45,501 nt of DNA from contig JAEZXR010000068.1 in the NCBI GenBank assembly GCA_023419605.1, positions 1 to 45,501 on the forward strand, read 5' to 3'. The stretch's first letter is position 1, and every line of letters begins with the position of its first letter. This stretch comes from Bacillota bacterium (lineage in GTDB: Bacteria > Bacillota > Clostridia > Acetivibrionales > JAEZXR01). The notes below the pieces were generated by a model, which was not told the origin of the DNA, did not search any database, and was given only the letters and a program-made list of their open reading frames with translations. Positions 18,210 through 27,038 of the stretch are shown piece by piece. Made by a program: the position numbers and the translations under genes.

Positions 18210-19184
18210 TTATATAATACCCTGTTCGCCGGCTTTTTTAGCAATATAATCGGTACCGAGAACAAGTAAGAATCCGATAACATTTTGGAACAGGCCCACC
18301 GCAGTCGCTAAGTTATACCGGACGGACTGGAGTCCCACCCTGTAGACAAAGGTACTGATTACATCGGCGAAGTCCATGACGATAGGGTTTCCGATGGTAA
18401 AAGGACGGTCAAAGGAAATTCCCATAATTCTTCCCAAACTCATAATCAGCAAAACAATAATAGTGGGCTTAATGCCAGGTAGAGTGATATGCCATATTTT
18501 ACGCAATCGGCCTGCACCATCTACAACAGCTGCCTCATACAGTTCATTATTTATTCCAGTTATTGCCGCTAAATATATAATTGTCCCCCAGCCGGCGCTC
18601 TGCCATACACCGATGGCAATATACGTAAATAACCAATGCCATTTCTCCGTAAGGAAGGGAACCGGGTCTCCGCCAAAATTCGTAATGATGATATTGATCA
18701 AACCTGTTTTGGGAGACAGGAGCTGGTACATAATTCCTGCAATAATAACCCAGGACAGAAAGTGCGGAAGGTACAGTATGGTTTGTGACACTTTTTTGAA
18801 CCACTTTATCCGGATTTCATTAATCATAATAGCAAGAATGATAGGGGCCGGAAATCCGATAATCAAGTCAAGGAAATTCAGCACCAGGGTATTCTTTAAT
18901 ACCTTATAAAAGTCCGGCATTTTAAAGATTTCCTTAAATACGTCAAAGCCGATCCATGGGCTGTCTGCAAATCCGCGAATAACATCATAATCCTTAAATG
19001 CGATAATCAGGCCATACATGGGAGCGTATTTAAATAGGAGAAGAAACAATATGGGGGATACGATTAAAAGGTATAGAAAAAAATCCCTTTTTATATAAAA
19101 CCAAATGCTCTTATTATCCGCGTCCTTTTTTGAAAAACGTGATCTTTTTTGAAGTGCATCTTGCGGTGTACTGGCATTGTTCAT
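18210..19184 (-). CDS. Carbohydrate ABC permease, LplB/YteP type, second locus
   Basis: A 324-residue permease with a charged cytoplasmic N-terminus of about 30 residues and six likely membrane segments. The EAA loop YEAAVVDGAGRLRKIWHITL is intact. The ATG at 19184 is preceded by AAAGGAGC. It is the first gene of the second transport operon, with a promoter candidate at 19235-19262. Its regulator gene is directly upstream on the same strand, the same order as in the first locus, which suggests a shared ancestral layout. Confidence 0.92.
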   Translation of the reverse strand: MNNASTPQDALQKRSRFSKKDADNKSIWFYIKRDFFLYLLIVSPILFLLLFKYAPMYGLIIAFKDYDVIRGFADSPWIGFDVFKEIFKMPDFYKVLKNTLVLNFLDLIIGFPAPIILAIMINEIRIKWFKKVSQTILYLPHFLSWVIIAGIMYQLLSPKTGLINIIITNFGGDPVPFLTEKWHWLFTYIAIGVWQSAGWGTIIYLAAITGINNELYEAAVVDGAGRLRKIWHITLPGIKPTIIVLLIMSLGRIMGISFDRPFTIGNPIVMDFADVISTFVYRVGLQSVRYNLATAVGLFQNVIGFLLVLGTDYIAKKAGEQGII

Positions 19185-19234
19185 AATTTTTAGCTCCTTT
19201 ACATCATTTTCTTGTGCAACTTCACCATGGTTTC

Positions 19235-19262
19235 ATTATATCACGCCGCTTTTTTTTGTATA
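19235..19262 (-). promoter_or_regulatory. Candidate promoter of the second sugar-transport operon
   Basis: On the minus strand, TATACA (19257-19262) and a perfect TATAAT (19235-19240) are spaced by 16 bases. The -35 is imperfect, which fits an activator-dependent promoter under the AraC-type regulator encoded upstream. Confidence 0.55.
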
Positions 19263-19440
19263 TAATCACTTTTGACCCACGGCATCATTTTTGACAAACC
19301 GATGAAATGCTGTATTCACAAGCTTTTCATCGGGCTTCATATATTTCATCCTTCACCGAAATGATTTTTGAAGGCCTCCAAAAAATCCATGCAGGATCAA
19401 TAGTGAAGGTGTGTATCAAAATTAAAAATACCGACATAAC

Positions 19441-19499
19441 AATAGCGCAAGCTTACAATGTATCCCGTTTTCAGGGAATTAACTGAAACTTGCGCTATT
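19441..19499 (-). terminator. Hairpin downstream of the second AraC-type regulator
   Basis: An 11-bp outer stem (AATAGCGCAAG at 19441-19451 with its complement at 19489-19499) encloses a smaller TCCC/GGGA pairing. It is 44 bases past the regulator stop on the minus strand. The tail lacks a strict T-run, so termination is likely but not certain. Confidence 0.55.
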
Positions 19500-19542
19500 T
19501 GATGAAATATCGTACATTTATGCCATCCTACAGCAGAACTAC

Positions 19543-21870
19543 TTACTTGCTGTTTCGGAATTCACCCGGGGTAATTCCTTCATATTTCTTGAAGAACCGG
19601 TTAAAGCTCTGGTCGTTGTTATATCCCAGTGTTACGGCAATTTCCGGCAGGCTGGCATCCGTTTGCCGCAGAAGCCGCTTGGCCTCCTCGATTCGTATAC
19701 GGTTAATATACTCCATCACACTTTTTCCCGTTTTCTGCTTGATGATCTTCCGGATATAGGAGTAGCTGATGCCGGTATACTCCGCCATGTGATCGAAATC
19801 GATTTCCTTATTGTAATTCATCCGAATATAATCAATAATACGGTCGACATATTGCCGTTCTTCACTCTCCTGGCTTTCCCTGTAGGATACGATTTTTGAG
19901 TAAAAATCCATTAAAAGGCATTTCAGCTCCCATAAGGTCTCCCGGGTAGACAGCTTGTGATAGATATTAAAGCCGTTTCCATAGATATCGCTAAGGTTGA
20001 TGTTCAACTCCACCAGGTACTTAATGGTGCTTCCCGTTAGCTGGTTGAATATCTGCAGGATGTTATCACAGGAGATATCCGGCATCCCTTTGATTTCCTC
20101 AATAATTCCTTGGATCTCCGCATCGATTTCATCGATAGAGCCCAGATTCAGGTAGTTGAAAATCCGTTTTTCGCTATTGTAGGGATAGTAGTATTTACTA
20201 TCTTCACTTTCCGCATGATTCCAAAAAATGATACTGCCATACCCGAAGATGAGCTTTCGCCGGACGGCTTCCTCTGCCTTATTGTAGGAAAGCTTTATGC
20301 CGGAAGCCCCTTCCTGGCACGTTCCAACAGCAATGGTAATGGTATTGTCGATAATTTTGGAAAGCTCCTTCTGGATCTGGCAAAAGTATACGTTGAGCAT
20401 TTTGAGGTCCTGTATCTCGTCAAAACTGTTCATATTTAGGATCATTGCAATTTTGCCCTTGTCATATACGACGCCCGTACAGGCATACCTTTGATTCAAA
20501 ACCTCTTCACAGACCTTCACCACCAGCATTTTAATATAATACTGCTGGTCTTTGGGATACTTGACTAGAAACTCCTCGTATTTGTCAATGGCTAGGATGG
20601 CACAAATAAAGTATTCATACTGGAAATTCACGTCCGTAAGGCTGCCTGAGCTCTGGTGCTGCTCCATATCCCCTTTTATCAAGTCCAATAAATAGCTGTC
20701 CCTTAAGTTTCTCTTATTGCTTTCCAGAATCTTGCTTAATTGGCTCTCCTGCTCCGCTATAGCAGAGAAAGCTTTTGACAGCAAGGCCATCTCATTCTTT
20801 GTATCTGTCAGGTCGATGCCCTTCCGCGCCTTAACATTCTGCACCAGCTTGCTCAAAGGACTGTACAGCTTCCTGGAAATCAGATAGGATAGGACACTGC
20901 CCAAGACGATAATCGCTATAATAATGGCAAAAATTTGCCACATCAACCCATTTGCCTTTTCCATCAGGCTGTCCAGTGAATAAACGCCGAGATAAATCCA
21001 ATCGTTGGCAGCTAATTTGTAATAGGTAATAATTTGCCTTTTCCCATCTACGTGGTCAATAACATAACCATTGTCATCCTTCGCCTCCATGACCTTATTA
21101 ATGTAAGGCCTGTCGGAGATGTTTTTGCCGATGAGGGATTGCTCCAGGTACGAAACCACGTCTCCTTTATTATTAATGACAAATATCTGCCCGCTGTTGC
21201 TGAAATCCGTATTATTGATCAGCCTGTAAAACTCGTTTTGATAGATGTTTACAACCACAACCCCTTCCAGTTTGGATGTAAAGGGAGTTAAGGGATAGAT
21301 GCAGGTGATAACACTGTTATTTCCATAAGCCCCATTCTCGCTATTCTGGGCGGTGAGGCTTTCATTGGACGGTATTCTGGATATCCACATGGAACCCGCC
21401 CGGTTCTCCCGGTGCTCCTGATAGTAGCTGAGCCAGTTGGTATCTTCAAACGCCTCAATGGGGACTACGCCCCGGCTGGAGGTGGTAATATAATCCGTCC
21501 CCTCCAGGTATACATATACCGACTGCAGCCGGTAATTGGCATTGACTACATCCCGTAAAAGGGTGACCACACCGTCTGCTGCGATGATATGATTTACGTC
21601 TTCCCGGAAGGAACTATACTGTGTCAGATTGCTTAAGGCATCAATTTTATTATATCCCGTAAGCTTTACAACATCTTTGGTGACGGATTCAGCCAGCAAA
21701 TCATTCATTCTTTTTACTGTTTTCAGGTTATCAACAGCAGATTTGCTGATTTCTTTTTCTGAATAATTCATCATGTTATAGTTAAATAATAAACCGGCTA
21801 TGATCAATGGGATGACCAGAAACAAAGACATCACCGTAAATAATTTAACGATCATTGATGAGTTTTTCAT
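19543..21870 (-). CDS. Membrane-anchored AraC-family sensor-regulator, second locus
   Basis: A 775-residue sensor-regulator built like the one at the first locus. A membrane segment lies near residues 8-30, then a Cache-like outside region including NTDFSNSGQIFVINNKGD. A second membrane segment follows (IFAIIIAIIVLGSVLSYLI, near 310), then a linker of about 350 residues. The C-terminal AraC double helix-turn-helix (MAEYTGISYSYIRKIIKQKT and LPEIAVTLGYNNDQSFNRFF) ends in the usual GITPGEFRN. I chose the ATG after GGGGGGAG; an ATG 16 codons upstream has no good site. It lacks receiver and kinase domains. It is expected to sense an extracellular sugar and activate the transport operon downstream. 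Confidence 0.88.
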   Translation of the reverse strand: MKNSSMIVKLFTVMSLFLVIPLIIAGLLFNYNMMNYSEKEISKSAVDNLKTVKRMNDLLAESVTKDVVKLTGYNKIDALSNLTQYSSFREDVNHIIAADGVVTLLRDVVNANYRLQSVYVYLEGTDYITTSSRGVVPIEAFEDTNWLSYYQEHRENRAGSMWISRIPSNESLTAQNSENGAYGNNSVITCIYPLTPFTSKLEGVVVVNIYQNEFYRLINNTDFSNSGQIFVINNKGDVVSYLEQSLIGKNISDRPYINKVMEAKDDNGYVIDHVDGKRQIITYYKLAANDWIYLGVYSLDSLMEKANGLMWQIFAIIIAIIVLGSVLSYLISRKLYSPLSKLVQNVKARKGIDLTDTKNEMALLSKAFSAIAEQESQLSKILESNKRNLRDSYLLDLIKGDMEQHQSSGSLTDVNFQYEYFICAILAIDKYEEFLVKYPKDQQYYIKMLVVKVCEEVLNQRYACTGVVYDKGKIAMILNMNSFDEIQDLKMLNVYFCQIQKELSKIIDNTITIAVGTCQEGASGIKLSYNKAEEAVRRKLIFGYGSIIFWNHAESEDSKYYYPYNSEKRIFNYLNLGSIDEIDAEIQGIIEEIKGMPDISCDNILQIFNQLTGSTIKYLVELNINLSDIYGNGFNIYHKLSTRETLWELKCLLMDFYSKIVSYRESQESEERQYVDRIIDYIRMNYNKEIDFDHMAEYTGISYSYIRKIIKQKTGKSVMEYINRIRIEEAKRLLRQTDASLPEIAVTLGYNNDQSFNRFFKKYEGITPGEFRNSK

Positions 21871-21981
21871 GGATGCTCCCCCCACTTTGTATCCAATGTT
21901 TATAGATATTTCTTCCAATTCTGCGGCCTCTTATTACATGCAGAATATAAGTGCGATTTGAAACAGGGATGTATATAGTTA

Positions 21982-22009
21982 ATTATACGCATTCACCACT
22001 AATTATCAA
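21982..22009 (-). promoter_or_regulatory. Candidate promoter of the second AraC-type regulator
   Basis: On the minus strand, TTGATA (22004-22009) and TATAAT (21982-21987) are 16 bases apart, about 110 bases before the start codon. Confidence 0.6.
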
Positions 22010-22124
22010 GATTTATTACACAACTTTTCCATAACAAAGTTCGCCGCACACCGTGAATCCTGTGCTACGGGCGCAGTACAGCACAAATAGAATTGAAGGC
22101 TAATTACCAGAAAAAATTTCTGTT

Positions 22125-22964
22125 TCACTCCTGGGCTATCGACCCGCCAATCAAATACTTTACTACCGAAGCATTCCTTATTCTTAGCTCCTCCGGGAAC
22201 ATATCCATCCTCTTTGATAGAAGCACAAGAGACCCCTTTCCCTCTGGGTTTTCCCGTAACAGTTCGGCAGTATGGCCCAGTCCCAGCAGCAGTTGGTTAT
22301 AAAAGTCCCTATGGCTGATTACATCTTCCGCTGCTAAGTGAAAAACGCCTTTTTCTTCCTGCCTGATAATGTAATGAATTTGCTTTGCCAGTGTTATATC
22401 CGTATTTGTATTGTAGAATATATGGGGATAGACCTCGATACGCTCTTTATTGTCCATTGCCTGGTGTACTTTGTCCAGTATCCGTGAATTCTTCCCCCAT
22501 ACTTGCGGGAGCCGTAGTATGCAGGCCTTCTCTCCCAGAATCTCGACGATTCTTTTTTCACATTCCGCCTTAAATCGGCCGTACTCCGAAGCTGCGTCCG
22601 TCGCGTCCTCTTCATAGTGGTGCCGGTCCGTATCCTCATTCGCATCAAAAACATTTGCCGTAGAACAAAAATAAAGCCTTCCGTCTTCTCTTTTCAGGTA
22701 TTTAGCCAATTCTACATGCAGAGTCAACTGCTTATCAAAATCCCCTCTTAGGCAGGATACGACAATTTGAGGTTTTATAAGGTCCAGAATCCCATAGAGT
22801 GTCCGGATATCTTCCACATCCAGAGGAAAATACCGGTTCTCACCATCCGCTACCGGGTTCTTTGCATAGGTTCCGTAAAGCTCAAATTCCTTACCCCGGT
22901 CCATTTCCTTTAATAGCGCATTTCCTACAAGCCCGCTTCCGCCCAATACTACTATTTTCTGCAT
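22125..22964 (-). CDS. NAD(P)-dependent sugar reductase/epimerase-like protein, RmlD type
   Basis: A 279-residue Rossmann-fold protein. It begins with the nucleotide-binding strand and loop MQKIVVLGGSGLVGNALL and keeps the short-chain dehydrogenase pattern YGRFKAECEK in its middle, where Tyr and Lys act in catalysis. The length and the RmlD-like order suggest a dTDP-4-dehydrorhamnose reductase-like or sugar-nucleotide epimerase-like enzyme. No other dTDP-rhamnose gene is near, so a true rhamnose pathway role is doubtful. AGGAGG seven bases before the ATG fixes the start. It stands alone between the second regulator and a palindromic element. Confidence 0.75.
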   Translation of the reverse strand: MQKIVVLGGSGLVGNALLKEMDRGKEFELYGTYAKNPVADGENRYFPLDVEDIRTLYGILDLIKPQIVVSCLRGDFDKQLTLHVELAKYLKREDGRLYFCSTANVFDANEDTDRHHYEEDATDAASEYGRFKAECEKRIVEILGEKACILRLPQVWGKNSRILDKVHQAMDNKERIEVYPHIFYNTNTDITLAKQIHYIIRQEEKGVFHLAAEDVISHRDFYNQLLLGLGHTAELLRENPEGKGSLVLLSKRMDMFPEELRIRNASVVKYLIGGSIAQE

Positions 22965-23007
22965 GGCAACGCCTCCTGACTTCCATCGGTTCGCATGATC
23001 TGGTCTA

Positions 23008-23108
23008 TATACAATAGGACTGGTAACTGCTAATTTGGCGTTGGCATAGCCAATGATTCTGGGGCTATGCCAACGTCGAATTAGCTAAGTTCCGTCCTAA
23101 ATTGTATA
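23008..23108. repeat. Long imperfect palindrome, about 101 bp
   Basis: The central arms 23030-23051 and 23063-23084 match at 20 of 22 bases around an 11-base loop. The outer arms continue with small gaps to TATACAAT (23008-23015) and ATTGTATA (23101-23108). Nothing is coded. It may be a MITE-like element or a long hairpin in the upstream region of the reductase gene. Confidence 0.6.
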
Positions 23109-23254
23109 GAATACGTCATAGGTAGATAATACCATCCTGTTTCTGCTCTGTCTACAATAAAAGAACAAAACTACTCCTCCGGTATACGGCTATGCATTAA
23201 CCACATCGCTGGAAAAGGAATGGAAAGTGTGCTTTAAAGTGGTCTTTGCAGCTT

Positions 23255-23367
23255 TAACCCTCACCCTCCAACTCCCTCTCCCAAAATTGGTAGAGGGAGA
23301 GAGTGGAAAAAGATTCAAATTTCTCCTTCTCCCAATGTTGGGAGAAGGGGCCAGGGGATGAGGGTTA
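23255..23367. repeat. GC-rich palindromic repeat with TAACCCTCA ends, about 113 bp
   Basis: The ends are inverted (TAACCCTCACCC against the complement of GGGATGAGGGTTA). Two inner hairpins lie inside: CCCTCTCCCAAAATTGGTAGAGGG and CTTCTCCCAATGTTGGGAGAAG. The pattern resembles a family of intergenic 'CCCTCACCC...CTTCTCCCA' repeats that I recall from several unrelated bacteria. A 94-codon minus-strand ORF across it (23190-23474) is an artefact of the repeat. The rest of 23109-23478 shows nothing else. Confidence 0.65.
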
Positions 23368-23478
23368 GGCCCGAAAATTGCTCTGAATCGGTGCTTTGTG
23401 TCATCTTGCATATTTGTAATTATATTCCATACTCGTAGGCAAGATATATGGTATACGGACAACGGGAAAGACATAAAA

Positions 23479-23515
23479 AATACTGCAAAGCATCCGGTGG
23501 ATGCTTTGCAGTATT
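23479..23515 (-). terminator. Strong terminator of the ROK-family kinase gene
   Basis: A perfect 17-bp stem (23479-23495 with 23499-23515) and 3-base loop are followed on the minus strand by TTTTTT. It lies 14 bases after the stop. Confidence 0.9.
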
Positions 23516-23528
23516 TTCAATAAAAGGC

Positions 23529-24926
23529 TCAGGCCTCGGCCAGACTGGCTGCCGCAATGGACTGCCCCACTCTTCGGTAGGATTCGCTGGGAAGCTGCAG
23601 CTTTATTTTCTGTGCCAGGTCCGGGAACTCCGCCTGTAAAATTTCCTGTGCTACCCTAAAGATGATATTTCCACCTTCACCGGAGGTCACACGTCCCAGA
23701 ATAAGAATATGGTTTATATCGTAAAAGTCTGCATAATGCGCTACGGTATAGCCCAGATAAACGCCTATGGTCTCGAAGATCCTTACAGCCCGCTCATCCC
23801 CATTTTTAAGAAGATCTTGGACAACCTTCAGCTTTTCGGCCGGAGTCAGCGCCGGATCCAGGTCGATTCCGGCTATATCTGCAAGCCGGATGACGCCATC
23901 CTGGGAAAAATACTTTACGCCGCACCCGTAATCGCCTGCCCATTCGTCTACCGCGGCATCAGGATTACCATCAACGGGGATGAAGGCCAGCTCATTGAGC
24001 CATCCCGTTATATTTCCCTGGTGATCGACATAGCCACCGGCTTCACTGGTTCCCATTGCGATTCCCATGACATTGGTAGCATTAAAATCCATGGCTCCTG
24101 CCAGGGCAGCTACATCACCATCATTCGCAACGGCCAGGGGTACTCCCCCCATCTCCTTTTGCATGTTCAGATAAATATCCTTTATTCTCTCATTAAAAAG
24201 CTCTTCCGGTACCAGTCTGAACAAGGAAGCAACCATGGTTCTGTTATTTATGTACACACCTGCCGAGCTGACTCCGATGGCATCCACTCTGGGCATGTGA
24301 GCAGCCGCTGTTTTCATGGCAGATAGGATTTCCCTGTAATGGTACTCCGGATCGCTTTGTGTCTTCGGATGCCATATGATTTCTTCGCTGAATACCACTT
24401 CTCCATTGATCACCGCCGAAACCTTCATGTCGCTTCCACCGGCATCAAAGCCGATACGGTACCCGTTCAAATGCCTGCCAACGGGATTTGTGACCTCATA
24501 GGAGCCCGGTACCTTATCATGTTCCGTTACCTCGACGGTGAAGGGCTTTTCATACACTTTGCTCATGAAGTCAGCATCAAAGGCCCTTAATCCGCCTTCG
24601 GAATAGGCTTTTTTAATCGCCCTGCATACGCCAGCCGGTCCGCCGATAATGATTTTCCAGCCTCCCCTTGACCACAGAATCGTTTTTACAAACCGTTCCA
24701 CATATAGGAAATTCGCATCAGCCTTTGTCGATTCCTCCGAAAACACCTGCGTCCGGAAGGTAGACCGCAAACCATCTGCCCGCTCTATACAAACTGCCAG
24801 CGGCACACCCTCTCCCGACTCCTTTACAGCGTTGATAAAATTCCTGTTTTCCAGTGCCATGGGTCTGAAAGCCTTGTCTATTCCGGGGATATTTCCGGCT
24901 GAATTCGGAAATGTAACTGCTGTCAT
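23529..24926 (-). CDS. ROK-family sugar kinase-like protein
   Basis: A 465-residue cytoplasmic protein, longer than usual ROK kinases (about 300) because of an N-terminal extension of about 160 residues. The ATP-binding phosphate-1 loop is GFDAGGSDMKVSAVI near residue 170. The catalytic aspartate block is VANDGDVAALAGA, equivalent to NDANAA of ROK proteins. GIAMGTSEAGGYVD is the adenosine/sugar region. The usual ROK zinc motif (CxCGxxGCxE) is reduced to DYGCGVKYF, so metal binding looks lost or altered. Start: AAGGAG eight bases before the ATG. It has its own terminator and is probably a single-gene unit. A role in phosphorylating a sugar released by the nearby locus is plausible; substrate not identifiable. 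Confidence 0.75.
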   Translation of the reverse strand: MTAVTFPNSAGNIPGIDKAFRPMALENRNFINAVKESGEGVPLAVCIERADGLRSTFRTQVFSEESTKADANFLYVERFVKTILWSRGGWKIIIGGPAGVCRAIKKAYSEGGLRAFDADFMSKVYEKPFTVEVTEHDKVPGSYEVTNPVGRHLNGYRIGFDAGGSDMKVSAVINGEVVFSEEIIWHPKTQSDPEYHYREILSAMKTAAAHMPRVDAIGVSSAGVYINNRTMVASLFRLVPEELFNERIKDIYLNMQKEMGGVPLAVANDGDVAALAGAMDFNATNVMGIAMGTSEAGGYVDHQGNITGWLNELAFIPVDGNPDAAVDEWAGDYGCGVKYFSQDGVIRLADIAGIDLDPALTPAEKLKVVQDLLKNGDERAVRIFETIGVYLGYTVAHYADFYDINHILILGRVTSGEGGNIIFRVAQEILQAEFPDLAQKIKLQLPSESYRRVGQSIAAASLAEA

Positions 24927-25136
24927 AATACCAACTCCTTTTTTAAACTTTTCTCCAGTCTATAGGTATAGTTGTATATACCACTTATTCCTATGATAGC
25001 ATGATCCCGTTTTATAATCAATGCTCTTTTTGCTGTAGGGGATTATTTCTTCGCAAGGTCTTTCTTACTCATAAAACTTTACAGCTATTTAACGGTTTTA
25101 TCTCTAAAAATGCACAATTATCGCTTTGGCTCATCC

Positions 25137-26000
25137 TTACAACAACCCTTTATCCTTCAAAATTTTCAACGTTATTTCCTTTGCCATACTTCCCATAGCA
25201 TTCTTGTCAGCTTCTATATTTGTTGCAAAGAAATACACATTATTGTTTTTTTCGAGATACCCAACAAACCAACCGATGACGTAATGGTCATCCTGGCCTT
25301 GTTGAACAAACCTGCTACTTTTTAATCCTGAACCTGTTTTTCCGGATAATACGGCATTATTATCCTTTGATAAGACTAGTATCTTTTTTACTGTATCTAT
25401 ATTTTTTTTTGAAATGGGTATCTGGTATGCATATATTCGTTTTAGTACTTCCACTTGCTCCCGGGGTGATATTTTCAAGGATGATTGCTGCCAAAATTGG
25501 GTTATGCCTCCTGAAATGTCCTTATTCCCATATCCGATGTTGTCTAAATAGCTTTGCATCTTCTCTCTCCCTACTGAAGATGCAACCTTTTGAAAATACC
25601 AAAATGCAGAGCTTGAAACTGCGGAAGCAAGTGTTTGATCTTTATTCCATGCATCATTCGGATACTGTGTTCCATCCCACGCAAACGTAGTATTTTCGTC
25701 CACTAACACATTAGCTTCCAAACCGACTAAGGAATTTACTATTTTGAATGTTGAACAAGGAGAAACCCGTTTTTGACTTTTAGCCTCATTGTGAATTATA
25801 TACTCGTTTTTATTTTTATCATAAATTAAAAATGAAGCATCATATCCTTTAAAATATTGGCTCAAATCCTCAACAACAGCTTTTTCTTTTAAGTTCGTAG
25901 CGTTCGCAACCTGATCCTGTGAAAATTCCTTGCTTTCATTGCTGCATCCGGTCAGTAAGGTTGAAATAACCAAAATTAAAAATATACCTGGTTTTTTCAT
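25137..26000 (-). CDS. Class D (OXA-type) beta-lactamase, lipoprotein
   Basis: A 287-residue serine beta-lactamase with a lipoprotein signal (LLTGCS, Cys19). It would be anchored outside the membrane and hydrolyse penicillin-type antibiotics. Active-site motifs are in order: SxxK as S83-T-F-K86 (K86 is expected to be carboxylated), a class D motif 2 region SAFWYF (131-136, with Phe instead of the usual Val), YGN at 157-159, KTG at 221-223, and WFVGYLE. Start: AAAGGTGG six bases before ATG. Intrinsic class D enzymes are known from Bacillaceae and from Clostridioides difficile. A BlaR1-type sensor domain uses the same fold, but no membrane-protease part is present. The next gene upstream is an AraC-type regulator 25 bases away on the same strand, possibly an operon. 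Confidence 0.88.
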   Translation of the reverse strand: MKKPGIFLILVISTLLTGCSNESKEFSQDQVANATNLKEKAVVEDLSQYFKGYDASFLIYDKNKNEYIIHNEAKSQKRVSPCSTFKIVNSLVGLEANVLVDENTTFAWDGTQYPNDAWNKDQTLASAVSSSAFWYFQKVASSVGREKMQSYLDNIGYGNKDISGGITQFWQQSSLKISPREQVEVLKRIYAYQIPISKKNIDTVKKILVLSKDNNAVLSGKTGSGLKSSRFVQQGQDDHYVIGWFVGYLEKNNNVYFFATNIEADKNAMGSMAKEITLKILKDKGLL

Positions 26001-26025
26001 TTACATCCACCTTTCTTTTAAAGCT

Positions 26026-26892
26026 TTACTTTATGGGTATATAAATATCCATCTCAGAAGAATCACTAAATAAAAGGCTTTGATTAATTACATCAATATC
26101 TGTTTTATCATTTAATTCATACCCTGAATTCGGCAGCCATACAGCATATAAATATCTCCATGCATCTATTATCCGATCTGCCACCGGGCACTTTACCTTA
26201 AAAGCTATATATCTTGATGCAGGTATTGTTTTACTGACCAGGCCTCTTGGTATAACACTGAAATCTTTTACCTCACTACATGCCAAATAGGAATATCTTA
26301 AATGCTCATCAAAATCACAGCTATACCCCAAATAAGTACCCGGGTATTTTCTATTTGGAATTTTATCTCCAAGATTGCGTGTGAAAAATCTATCCCAAAG
26401 CTTTATTATTTGTTTGAAGTCAGCTTCATTTTCTTTGCAAGTACTCAGTTTAAAGCCAACAACTTTCATCTCTTCCTTATAAATTATTGTAGGTTCACTC
26501 AGAACTCCTTCTAATTTTTCCGTATAAATATTTTCGTACAGATTAACCCTAGTAAATGCATGAATAGGATTTTTTTCCTTGCGATATCCACTTGGAGTAA
26601 CTCCAAAGGCTTCACAAAATGCTCTGCTAAAGGATTCATGTGTTTTATATTGATATTTTAACGCAATATCAATAATCTTATCTCCTGATTCAATCAGGTC
26701 GCTAGCTGCCTTTGTTAATCTCCGCTTTCTTATATATTCCTTTACGGACTCCCCCACCATGGCCTGAAAAATTCTATGAAAGTGGTATAAAGAGCAAAAA
26801 GCCTTGTTCGCTATTTGGACTAATGTAATATCGCAATCCAAGTTCTCTTCAATAAAATCAATTGATTTTTGGATTCTGTTATGATAGTTCAT
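26026..26892 (-). CDS. AraC-family regulator with GyrI-like effector-binding domain
   Basis: A 288-residue regulator. The N-terminal ~105 residues form the two helix-turn-helix motifs (LVQIANKAFCSLYHFHRIFQ and IIDIALKYQYKTHESFSRAF), ending GVTPSGYRKEK. The C-terminal ~150 residues, from EEMKVVGFKLST, match the GyrI-like/AraC_E_bind fold that binds amphipathic drugs or small molecules. This domain order is typical of multidrug-sensing regulators (Rob/SoxS-like DNA head plus effector tail). ATG is preceded by GGGAG. It precedes the beta-lactamase gene by 25 bases on the same strand, so it may control that gene and itself; that is inference. Confidence 0.87.
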   Translation of the reverse strand: MNYHNRIQKSIDFIEENLDCDITLVQIANKAFCSLYHFHRIFQAMVGESVKEYIRKRRLTKAASDLIESGDKIIDIALKYQYKTHESFSRAFCEAFGVTPSGYRKEKNPIHAFTRVNLYENIYTEKLEGVLSEPTIIYKEEMKVVGFKLSTCKENEADFKQIIKLWDRFFTRNLGDKIPNRKYPGTYLGYSCDFDEHLRYSYLACSEVKDFSVIPRGLVSKTIPASRYIAFKVKCPVADRIIDAWRYLYAVWLPNSGYELNDKTDIDVINQSLLFSDSSEMDIYIPIK

Positions 26893-27038
26893 GTTATACT
26901 CCCGTGAGTTCTAAACTTAATTATAATCGATTGGAGCAAAAGTTCTTGACATTTTGTGCTATATTTTATTAACATTATTAGCTTCTATGATTATCATTGT
27001 TTTTCAGATCACAGCAGAAGCACCAGGTATAAAACTAG

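Noticed and set aside
23190..23474. 94-codon minus-strand ORF
   Set aside because: It spans the CCCTCACCC palindromic repeat and is Pro/Arg-rich only because of it.
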